From JADJNW01 sp046314415 (GTDB lineage: Bacteria; Bacteroidota; Bacteroidia; Chitinophagales; Saprospiraceae), in contig JBKBWT010000415.1 of NCBI GenBank assembly GCA_046314415.1, forward strand, positions 1 to 5,359: a stretch of DNA of 5,359 nucleotides. The letters run 5' to 3'. The notes beneath the pieces were generated by a model, which was given only the letters and a program-made list of their open reading frames with translations, was not told the origin of the DNA and made no database searches. Shown here in pieces: positions 1 to 5,325 of the stretch (position 1 is the first letter of the stretch; every line of letters starts with the position of its first letter). Made by a program: the position numbers and the translations under genes.

Positions 1-185
1 AAAATATCCGGCAAATGTGTAATAATTTCCGCCGTTTGCTGTAAAGAAGATCCGATTCCTGATATAGATTCCGATTCCAACCAGGTATTGGTTCGGGAAA
101 TTTCCGTAAAAATTTCTTCTGTAGATTTGCCTTCAAAAGCAGCACCGTCGGCGTAATTGTAAAGATGAGCGCGATTTTCCTGCAT
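1..185 (-). CDS. Class I SAM-dependent methyltransferase, N-terminal part (runs off left edge)
   Basis: An open frame on the minus strand starts at ATG 185-183 and stays open for 61 codons to the window edge, so only the N-terminus is visible. The start reads MQENRAHLYNYADGAAFEGK. Residues 21-60 carry a TxEIFTEI..TNTW..SES.SGIGSSLQQT....THLPDI pattern. I recognise this as the segment just before the SAM-binding motif I (usually LDxPCGDF) in a family of bacterial class I methyltransferases common in Bacteroidota and Cyanobacteria. The SAM-binding and catalytic residues lie outside the window, so substrate and activity cannot be judged. The gene is divergent from the toxin-antitoxin operon. The ATG was chosen because it is the first in frame and gives the expected short leader before the conserved block. 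The family call is from memory of the pattern and is moderately sure; the presence of a coding frame is more certain. Confidence 0.7.
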   Translation of the reverse strand, partial: MQENRAHLYNYADGAAFEGKSTEEIFTEISRTNTWLESESISGIGSSLQQTAEIITHLPDI

Positions 186-321
186 ATCGTAATAGTTTTA
201 TTTACTTATTATAATATTTATTTGCATTTATAAAGATTCAGTTCAGTCTCCGCTGATATAGAAACCAATTTCCTGGTTTTTGTGTATAAAAAGTAATAAA
301 TTGCACAGAAAATTATTTGCG
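186..321. promoter_or_regulatory. Divergent AT-rich intergenic region
   Basis: This 136-bp spacer separates the minus-strand methyltransferase start from the plus-strand antitoxin start and must carry promoters for both. It is strongly AT-rich. I see only near-matches to the Bacteroidota -7 box TAnnTTTG on the plus strand (TTTATTTG at 217-224, one mismatch) and no convincing -33 partner. No clear Shine-Dalgarno site precedes the antitoxin ATG at 322, which is usual for Bacteroidota. The one structured element is the palindrome at 262-279, listed separately. Confidence 0.45.
262..279 (+). promoter_or_regulatory. Palindrome upstream of toxin-antitoxin operon (possible operator or leader hairpin)
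   Basis: AAACCA (262-267) and TGGTTT (274-279) form a perfect 6-bp inverted repeat around a 6-base loop, followed by a T-run at 277-281. It lies 43 bp upstream of the antitoxin ATG. The T-run makes it look like a weak intrinsic terminator, but no plus-strand gene lies before it in the window. An operator bound by the antitoxin, or a leader hairpin, fits the position better. The stem is short and chance occurrence is possible. Confidence 0.3.
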
Positions 322-618
322 ATGACGAAATTGCTGTTAGAAATACAAAATCCGGCGGATTTGGAGGTGTTGTTGCCGTTGTTGGAACGCTTGGGGGTTC
401 GTTATACCCATAAAGAAGATAACGAGCCGGGCGAATCTGCTAATTTAGAACGTGCTATCCAATTATATCAGGAAGGAATTTTATCTTCTGGCAAAGCCAG
501 TAAAGTAGCGAGAATTTCCAGAATTGCCTTTCAAAAAGAATTGGGTAAACGACAGATTCCGGTAAATTATGATGAGGAGGATTTAGAAAAGGATTTGGCT
601 ACTTTAGGCATAAAATAG
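322..618 (+). CDS. UPF0175-family antitoxin
   Basis: A 98-aa protein starting MTKLLLEIQNPADLEVLLPL. Residues 43-96 match the UPF0175 pattern: an AIxLYxxGxLSSGKASKVARISRxxFQKELGKRxI core followed by an acidic tail with NYDEEDLEKDLATL. UPF0175 proteins are typically 80-100 aa and are commonly encoded directly before DUF3368 PIN-domain toxins, where they are presumed to be the neutralising partner. The GKASKVARISRIAF segment resembles a small helix-turn-helix, so autoregulation of the operon is plausible. I chose ATG 322 over an upstream in-frame TTG at 280 because the TTG extension would overlap the palindrome and add 14 residues of non-family sequence. The stop is followed after one base by the toxin ATG (TAGtATG), so translation is probably coupled. 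Antitoxin function is inferred from family and context. Confidence 0.85.
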   Translation: MTKLLLEIQNPADLEVLLPLLERLGVRYTHKEDNEPGESANLERAIQLYQEGILSSGKASKVARISRIAFQKELGKRQIPVNYDEEDLEKDLATLGIK

Positions 619-619
619 T

Positions 620-1105
620 ATGGTAATTATTAGCGATACGACTCCATTAAGCAATTTATTACAAATTGGGCGACTTGATTTATTACATTCGCTTTACCAA
701 GAAGTCATTGTACCTGATGCTGTTTTTGAAGAATTACAAGCTTTATCTACTTTCCAAATTTCCATTCAACCCATACAAGATGCTGATTGGTTGACCATTC
801 GCACACCTCAAGATATTAAATTAGTAAATAAATTATTAGCTGAATTGGATTTAGGTGAAGCTCAGGCAATTGCTTTAGCCCTCGAAACAAATGCAGATTA
901 TTTATTAATTGATGAAAAAGATGGCAGGTTAGTAGCTGAAGATTATCATATTCCCATTGTTGGTACTTTAGGTATTTTATTAAGTGCAAAACAAGCTAAA
1001 TTGATAAACAGTATCAAGAGTGAAATGAATGCGCTTCGGCAAATAGGTTTTTGGGTAAGTGATAGGCTTTATGATAAGATGTTAACGATTTCAGGAGAAG
1101 AATAA
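620..1105 (+). CDS. DUF3368-type PIN-domain toxin (putative ribonuclease)
   Basis: A 161-aa protein of the usual length for DUF3368. PIN-fold landmarks are visible in order: D6 in the first strand (IISDTTPLSNL), the VPDAVFEEL helix with E37/E38 at 31-39, E80 in LDLGEAQAI, and D98 and D101 in LLIDEKDGR. Together these give the acidic set expected to bind the metal ions of a PIN nuclease, so the catalytic site appears intact. PIN toxins generally cleave RNA and are held inactive by their antitoxin; the specific target of DUF3368 members is not something I can state. The gene starts one base after the antitoxin stop and ends 26 bp before the EAD11-like gene on the same strand, so all three may share one transcript. 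Confidence 0.88.
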   Translation: MVIISDTTPLSNLLQIGRLDLLHSLYQEVIVPDAVFEELQALSTFQISIQPIQDADWLTIRTPQDIKLVNKLLAELDLGEAQAIALALETNADYLLIDEKDGRLVAEDYHIPIVGTLGILLSAKQAKLINSIKSEMNALRQIGFWVSDRLYDKMLTISGEE

Positions 1106-1120
1106 AATTAGACCCAAATA

Positions 1121-1130
1121 AAAAAGGAAA
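1121..1130 (+). promoter_or_regulatory. A-rich ribosome-binding site of the EAD11-like gene
   Basis: AAAAAGGAAA lies directly before ATG 1132. The AAGGAA core is Shine-Dalgarno-like but sits close to the start. It supports ATG 1132 as the initiation codon. No promoter box is seen in the 26-bp gap after the toxin gene, which favours read-through from the toxin-antitoxin operon. Confidence 0.5.
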
Positions 1131-1131
1131 T

Positions 1132-1899
1132 ATGCAAAATCAATTTGCAGAAATCAACAGGCTCATTGAAAACGGAGAACTACCAAAAGCTTTTGATAAA
1201 GCTATTGAAATAGCCGATATTAATAAAACGTATACCAAGGAGTTAAGGTCTTTAAAAGCTCGATACGCGATTCTCGAAAAAGATAGAAAAAATGGGATTC
1301 TAGAATACGATAATAATTCTGAATTAAATAGAATCATTACCTCTTTTTTGCATCTTTTGGATGATATTTCTGAAGATTTTGTAAATAATAATGCGTGGGT
1401 AAAAAAGCAGACTGATTTTTTTAATGAAGAATTTTGTAGGTACTTTCTAGATTGCCTCAATGACAATTTTAGTTATGAATTTCCTTCATACTTTAATAAA
1501 AAAGATGAAAATTTTAAAATTATTAATTTAGAGTCAAAAGTTGATAAAGATTATTGGTATATAATTCATTGGCACTTCTCTATTATACTTACAAAAATTG
1601 GGCTTTTTATAACTAAAAAAAGAGATTTTGATTATGCTGATGAGCTAGAGAAAGAAGGATTAAAAAAGCATGATCATGATATTACATATAAATGGGGGAA
1701 AAGAGCCGAAGATTTTTTTTCACTCTGGGCTAATAAAGAGCTTGGAATGCCGGTTTTCGGCTTCAAACATAATATTCATGTGAATTCTAAATATTCCGAA
1801 TCAGGAGAGGGACTTTTAGAATTTAAATTTCAATTTAAGTCAGTGATGTATCCTAATCAAGATGATTTTGATAACTATCCTTGGGAAAAGCCTTTGTAA
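1132..1899 (+). CDS. EAD11-like (effector-associated domain) protein with unrecognised C-terminal domain
   Basis: This 255-aa protein has no signal peptide. Residues 4-80 fit the effector-associated domain 11 pattern: an opening helix (EINRLIENGELPKAFDKAIE), then LKARYAILEKDRKNGIL (41-57) and a final ELNRI...FLHLLDDI helix (64-79). The hallmark positions A43-R44-Y45, G55 and N66-R67-I68 are visible. EADs are small helical adaptors in NTPase- or protease-regulated bacterial conflict systems; they join effectors and sensors by like-with-like association. Residues 90-255 are a separate globular region that I do not recognise. It is rich in aromatics, includes YWYIIHWHFSIILTKIGLFI (141-160) and a histidine/aspartate cluster KKHDHDITYKWGKR (178-191), and ends in a beta-rich GEGLLEFKFQFKSVMY segment (226-240). 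It could be an effector or a ligand-sensing domain. The gene is visibly more AT-rich than the helicase, which suggests transfer. It follows the toxin by 26 bp and ends one base from the convergent helicase stop. Confidence 0.75.
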   Translation: MQNQFAEINRLIENGELPKAFDKAIEIADINKTYTKELRSLKARYAILEKDRKNGILEYDNNSELNRIITSFLHLLDDISEDFVNNNAWVKKQTDFFNEEFCRYFLDCLNDNFSYEFPSYFNKKDENFKIINLESKVDKDYWYIIHWHFSIILTKIGLFITKKRDFDYADELEKEGLKKHDHDITYKWGKRAEDFFSLWANKELGMPVFGFKHNIHVNSKYSESGEGLLEFKFQFKSVMYPNQDDFDNYPWEKPL

Positions 1900-1900
1900 C

Positions 1901-4483
1901 TCACTCCTTTACCAACTGCAGCCGCATCTTCTTAATCCGATCCTCCAATTTTTCGGAGGTCAATTTCTCGCGCATGCGATCCACAATGATGGGGAAACTA
2001 AATGGCGTGGCTTTATTGGGCTTTTTTAATATAATATTTTGCCGATTGATGCGTTCTAGGGCGCGGCGCAGGCGGGCTTCTTCGAGTTGGAAAGTCATGA
2101 CTTCATCGTATGCTTCGAGGAGTAATAAATTATTGGGTTCATAATCTTGAAAAACCTGGAAGAAAAGTTGGGAAGATGATTGTAAGTGCTTGTCTTTCTT
2201 GCGATTACCGGGGTAGCCCTTAAAAACCAATCCGGCAATTCCGGCAATATCACGGAAGCGGCGCTTCGCCATTTCTACGGAATTTACACTCGACTGAATA
2301 TCACGTAATAAATGTTGCGTACTAAATAAATCATTTTCCAGTGCCTGATCGATGGGAATTTCCTGATCGGATAATAATTCCAAGCCATAATCATTCATGG
2401 CAATGGTAAATGAAATCGGCGTCAATTGCGCAATTCTATAAGCCAACAAAGCGCCCAAACCCTCATGCACAAAGCGTCCTTCAAAAGGATATAATAATAA
2501 ATGATGCCCTTCGCGGCTGGGGAAATATTCTATTAAAAATTCATTTTGCGTGGGAATATGCGAGCGTTTTTGCTGGACTTGCGCCAGTGGTTGTAATGTT
2601 TTTAATTCAATATCATGATAATTATGATGTGCCAGTTCGTCCATTTTGATACGCAGAAATTTGGATAACTCTGAGGACAGGGGCATACGCCCGCCTTGCC
2701 ACGACGGAATTCTGCCGGTTTTCTGTTCGCTGCGGCGCACCTGCACAATCATGTCTTTAAGGCGCACAAATTCGAGGCTGCGCCCGGCAAACCAAAAAAC
2801 ATCGCCCGGCTTGAGTTGTGAAATAAACCATTCTTCAATGGTACCGATAAATCCACCGCCGACGTATTTCACCGTTAAATTCACATCACTCACAATTGTA
2901 CCGATGCTCAGCCGATGGCGCAGCGCGGTGCGGCGATCGGTAACTTTATAAATCCCGTTTTCAACCTCTACTTTTTTATATTCATCATAAGCATGTAATG
3001 AATCCCCGCCGGATGTAATAAAATTCAGCACCCAAGCCCATTCATCCTGCGTTATGCTACTAAATGAATACGTTTTTTTAATTTCATGATATATTTCCTG
3101 CGGTTTAAATCCTTCGGAAACCGCCAGCGTGACTAAATATTGCGCCAGCACATCAAACGAACGAATGTAAGGAATGCGGCTCTCCATCTCGCCCCGATTA
3201 ATCGCTTCGCGCAAAGCGGCTCCTTCCAATAATTCCAGCGAATGCGTGGGCACAAAATAAATTTTGCTGGTCGCGCCCGGCTGGTGCCCGCTGCGCCCGG
3301 CACGTTGCAGAAAACGCGCGACGCCTTTAGGACTGCCGATTTGAATAACCGTCTCCACCGGACGAAAGTCAACCCCTAAATCCAGGCTCGATGTAGCAAC
3401 GACGGCTTTCAGCGAACCTTCATGCAAGGCATTTTCCACCCAATCGCGGATTTCCCGGCTCAGGGAGCTATGATGCATCGCCAGAACACCCGCTAAATCC
3501 GGCTGAATTTCCAATAAAGTTTGATACCAGCGTTCGCAAAAAGCGCGGGTATTGGTAAAAATTAAAGTACTTTTACTATTTTCTATAATAGGTAAAACCT
3601 TGTGTGCCAATTTAATACCTAAATGTCCCGCCCAGGGGAAGGTTTCAATCTCATCGGGGAGAACAGAAATAACTTCGATTTTTTTATGCACGTTGGAGCG
3701 GATAATGCCATCCCAGCCCCCTGACCCCCCAGGGGGGAACTCCACCGCGCCATCATCCCCCCTTGGGGGGGACAGGAGGGGGGCTACCGCTTCCTGCATA
3801 TTCCCAATCGTCGCCGAAATGCCCCACACTTTTAATTCTGGCAGTAACGCGCGCAAACGCGAGAGCGCCAGCTCAACCTGCACGCCACGCTTGGAGCCAA
3901 TCAATTCATGCCATTCATCGATTACAATCGATTTTACATTTTTAAATAATTGCGGATAACCCTTGGTCGCCAACATTAAATGTAAGCTTTCCGGCGTCGT
4001 TATTAATAATTCCGGTGGTTTTTCTTTTTGCTTCGTACGCTCGGAAGTCGAAGTATCGCCGGAACGAACGCCTACCGTCCAATTCAGCCCCAAGCCTTGA
4101 ACGGCACGCTGCGCGAACTGTTGGATTTCTTTGGTCAAAGCGCGAATCGGCGTAATCCAGATCGCCTGCAAACCATGCCCCCCTCTTGTCCCCCCCGAGG
4201 GGGGATGTTGCGATGCGGTTCCCCCTTGGGGGGTCAGGGGGCTGGGGACTTCCTGCCCCTTCTCCGCTCCCCCCAGGAGGGAGGACTGCGGTTGATTTTT
4301 TATAAATTCTAATAAAATGGGAATAATTAATGAATAAGTCTTACCGCTGCCGGTGGGGGCATTCACCAAGCCACTTTCGCCCGCGAGATAGCGCCGCCAG
4401 GCTTCCTCCTGGAAGGGGAAGGGCGTCCAGTTTTGCTGGGCGAACCAGTCGCGGGCGCGTTGTAGTAAGGCTTCTTGTTGCAT
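1901..4483 (-). CDS. Ligase-associated DNA-damage-response DEXH-box helicase (Lhr-like, TIGR04121 type)
   Basis: This 860-aa SF2 helicase is expected to be an ATP-dependent 3'-5' nucleic-acid translocase in DNA repair; in many bacteria it is encoded with a DNA ligase, an exonuclease and a phosphoesterase. Motifs in order: Q-motif FPFQ (22-25), Walker A APTGSGKT (42-49), Ia TPIRAL (111-116), II DEWH (189-192), III SAT (223-225), IV TLIFTNTR (306-313), V ATSSLDLGVDF (363-373) and VI QRAGRSGH (393-400). PFPWAGHLG-like FPWAGHLG (282-289) and PSWQGGRMPLSSELS (593-607) are typical of Lhr-type proteins. All catalytic motifs are intact. The protein is longer than the roughly 800-820 aa I expect, because of two Pro/Gly-rich inserts at about 67-104 and 234-257 encoded by palindromic DNA elements (listed separately). 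Both lie between motifs, so activity may survive. None of the usual partner genes is in the window: the gene is convergent with one EAD11-like gene (1-bp gap) and divergent from another. Start ATG 4483 puts the N-terminal helix and Q-motif at normal spacing. Confidence 0.93.
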   Translation of the reverse strand: MQQEALLQRARDWFAQQNWTPFPFQEEAWRRYLAGESGLVNAPTGSGKTYSLIIPILLEFIKNQPQSSLLGGAEKGQEVPSPLTPQGGTASQHPPSGGTRGGHGLQAIWITPIRALTKEIQQFAQRAVQGLGLNWTVGVRSGDTSTSERTKQKEKPPELLITTPESLHLMLATKGYPQLFKNVKSIVIDEWHELIGSKRGVQVELALSRLRALLPELKVWGISATIGNMQEAVAPLLSPPRGDDGAVEFPPGGSGGWDGIIRSNVHKKIEVISVLPDEIETFPWAGHLGIKLAHKVLPIIENSKSTLIFTNTRAFCERWYQTLLEIQPDLAGVLAMHHSSLSREIRDWVENALHEGSLKAVVATSSLDLGVDFRPVETVIQIGSPKGVARFLQRAGRSGHQPGATSKIYFVPTHSLELLEGAALREAINRGEMESRIPYIRSFDVLAQYLVTLAVSEGFKPQEIYHEIKKTYSFSSITQDEWAWVLNFITSGGDSLHAYDEYKKVEVENGIYKVTDRRTALRHRLSIGTIVSDVNLTVKYVGGGFIGTIEEWFISQLKPGDVFWFAGRSLEFVRLKDMIVQVRRSEQKTGRIPSWQGGRMPLSSELSKFLRIKMDELAHHNYHDIELKTLQPLAQVQQKRSHIPTQNEFLIEYFPSREGHHLLLYPFEGRFVHEGLGALLAYRIAQLTPISFTIAMNDYGLELLSDQEIPIDQALENDLFSTQHLLRDIQSSVNSVEMAKRRFRDIAGIAGLVFKGYPGNRKKDKHLQSSSQLFFQVFQDYEPNNLLLLEAYDEVMTFQLEEARLRRALERINRQNIILKKPNKATPFSFPIIVDRMREKLTSEKLEDRIKKMRLQLVKE
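3713..3784 (-). repeat. GC-rich multi-hairpin palindromic element, copy B (inside helicase gene)
   Basis: A 72-bp element, read on the minus strand from 3784 to 3713. It opens with GCCCCCCTCCTGT and ends with TCAGGGGGCTGG, which pair as terminal inverted repeats (AGCCCCC/GGGGGCT when one flanking A is included). Inside are two tight hairpins, C-run/CAA/G-run and C-run/T/G-run, separated by a 17-base variable spacer. It encodes exactly helicase residues 234-257, all Pro/Gly/acidic, between motif III (SATIGN) and the region before FPWAGHLG. It is 24 codons long and keeps the frame. It matches copy A at 4177-4245 with 3 substitutions over 55 alignable bases, in the opposite orientation. Confidence 0.88.
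4177..4245 (+). repeat. GC-rich multi-hairpin palindromic element, copy A (inside helicase gene)
   Basis: A 69-bp element in the plus orientation, inverted relative to copy B. It begins GCCCCCCTCTTGT, has hairpins C7/GA/G6 and C5/TT/G6, and ends TCAGGGGGCTGG. The only length difference from copy B is in the central spacer (14 versus 17 bases), a difference of one codon. It encodes helicase residues 80-103 on the minus strand, between Walker A and motif Ia, a loop that normally varies in this family. Because the two copies lie in opposite orientations, the same DNA family is read from opposite strands and gives unrelated but similarly Pro/Gly-rich peptides. Confidence 0.88.
4246..4284. repeat. 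Diverged extra palindromic unit adjoining copy A
   Basis: Directly beyond copy A lies a further GC-rich stretch that includes CTCCCCCCAGGAGGGAGGACT-like palindromic sequence at about 4267-4284. It has the same AGT-C-run/G-run style as the hairpins of copies A and B but is less regular. With copy A it forms a 108-bp block, 36 codons, that encodes helicase residues of about 67-103 and keeps the frame. It may be a decayed additional unit of the same repeat family, or flanking sequence brought along at insertion. Confidence 0.5.
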
Positions 4484-4576
4484 TGAGGGTAGAACAGAGG
4501 CGAGGTGGGGAAGGTTTTGACTTTTTTTTAGGAATTATATGAAATAAAATTAATTTTGGGGAAAAGCTTAACTAAT
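4484..4576. promoter_or_regulatory. Divergent promoter region between helicase and EAD11-like membrane gene
   Basis: This 93-bp spacer serves two divergent genes. On the plus strand TAATTTTG at 4551-4558 is a perfect TAnnTTTG -7 box of the primary Bacteroidota sigma factor, 18 bp before ATG 4577. A TTG at 4517-4519 is too far upstream to be an ordinary -33 partner. On the minus strand ATTATA at 4534-4539 reads TATAAT towards the helicase, without a clear second box. No hairpin terminator is present. Confidence 0.45.
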
Positions 4577-5287
4577 ATGCCCCCCTCAAATTATATAGAA
4601 AAATCAAAGTTGGATTATATCAATAATCTAAAAGAGAATTTAAAAAAGAAATTAGTTTCACCTGAAGCAGCAAGAGATATCTTATTGGAATTAAAAAATA
4701 CCATTCAAAAGCAAAATTCCCTTACAAGGAAAATAGATATTCTTTACATCCAAGCTGAAAATTTAAATCACCAGAATCAAATCGGTATAATAAGCCACGA
4801 AAATTACAGTATAGCCAATAACAAATTATTGGTTGCTACGCTTGAGATTATTGATAATTTAAGCATTGATGACTTATTTCCCGTTACTCAAGTAAAGAAT
4901 AAATCTATAATTTGGGTATCAATTCTTTCAAGCATTAAAATTATAATTATAATTATAATTATAATTATAATTATAATCTCCTTATATATTAAGAAAAAAG
5001 AATCTATAGCTCATCCAACACCAGACATCCAGAGAACTGAAGTGGATTCTCTTGAGCAAGCTTTCAATATACTTTTTGGGGATGAACACATGGAAAATCA
5101 TATTCCAAATAGCACCAGTGACTGCAAGGAGTTCCAGGGGGAATGGGAGCTAAAAAATAATTACGGACTTATTTTACCTGATGGGAGACAAACCATCATT
5201 GCAATCACTAACAAAATTATTATGAAAACCTGGTGCAGGCATCCTTTTGATCAAACAAATGCCAATCAGTTAGAGGGTATAGAATAG
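4577..5287 (+). CDS. EAD11-like membrane protein with poly-isoleucine transmembrane segment
   Basis: A 236-aa protein from ATG 4577; an in-frame TTG at 4556 overlaps the promoter box and is unlikely to be the start. Residues 15-96 fit the same effector-associated domain 11 pattern as the protein at 1132-1899: an opening helix, then ILYIQAENLNHQNQIGIIS (55-73) and a final NNKLLVATLEIIDNL helix (81-95). Residues 110-138 form one membrane segment. It contains K121 and then 13 consecutive isoleucines (122-134), closed by KKK at 139-141. The isoleucine run is encoded by a hexanucleotide repeat. The remaining 95 residues (142-236) are soluble, with C183 and C220 and a short beta-rich region around EFQGEWELKNNYGLILPDGR (185-204). 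I do not recognise this tail. A plausible layout is a cytoplasmic EAD with the tail across the inner membrane, but charge on both sides leaves topology open. The gene is AT-rich with its own promoter box. Its role is presumably adaptor or effector in a conflict system; that is inferred only from the EAD. Confidence 0.75.
   Translation: MPPSNYIEKSKLDYINNLKENLKKKLVSPEAARDILLELKNTIQKQNSLTRKIDILYIQAENLNHQNQIGIISHENYSIANNKLLVATLEIIDNLSIDDLFPVTQVKNKSIIWVSILSSIKIIIIIIIIIIIIISLYIKKKESIAHPTPDIQRTEVDSLEQAFNILFGDEHMENHIPNSTSDCKEFQGEWELKNNYGLILPDGRQTIIAITNKIIMKTWCRHPFDQTNANQLEGIE
4939..4977 (+). repeat. Hexanucleotide tandem repeat (AATTAT)6.5 encoding poly-isoleucine
   Basis: Six complete AATTAT units run from 4939 to 4974, followed by a half unit, AAT, to 4977. 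Read in the gene's frame they give alternating ATT and ATA isoleucine codons. One unit equals two codons, so gain or loss of units changes the membrane segment by two residues and never breaks the frame. The array is perfect, with no synonymous drift, which suggests recent expansion or ongoing slippage. The unit is also nearly self-complementary, so single strands can fold back. Confidence 0.95.
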
Positions 5288-5325
5288 AGTTGCGTCCATG
5301 TAAATAGTTGAAAATCAAAGTTGAT

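Noticed and set aside
280..321. TTG start giving a longer antitoxin
   Set aside because: The added 14 residues are not family-like and begin inside the palindrome and its T-run; ATG 322 gives the normal length.
1140..1466. Minus-strand 108-aa open frame
   Set aside because: It lies wholly inside the plus-strand EAD11-like gene, whose product has a recognisable domain; the antisense frame has no such pattern.
3552..3959. Plus-strand 135-aa open frame opposite the helicase
   Set aside because: Antisense to a well-supported helicase; it stays open partly because the palindromic element lacks stops on both strands.
4177..4284. Intrinsic terminator or CRISPR repeat
   Set aside because: The hairpins lack a T-run, lie inside a coding gene, and the two full copies are inverted and hundreds of bases apart, without regular spacers.
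4028..4312. Plus-strand 94-aa open frame spanning copy A
   Set aside because: Shadow of the helicase gene; the low-complexity Pro/Gly stretch comes from the repeat and there is no family resemblance.
1901..4483. Helicase as a frameshifted or broken gene because of its GC-rich inserts
   Set aside because: The frame is continuous from ATG 4483 to the stop at 1901, with all SF2 motifs and the Lhr-type C-terminal region in order.
4556..4576. TTG start for the membrane EAD11-like protein
   Set aside because: It overlaps the -7 promoter box and would precede the expected transcript start; ATG 4577 is better placed.
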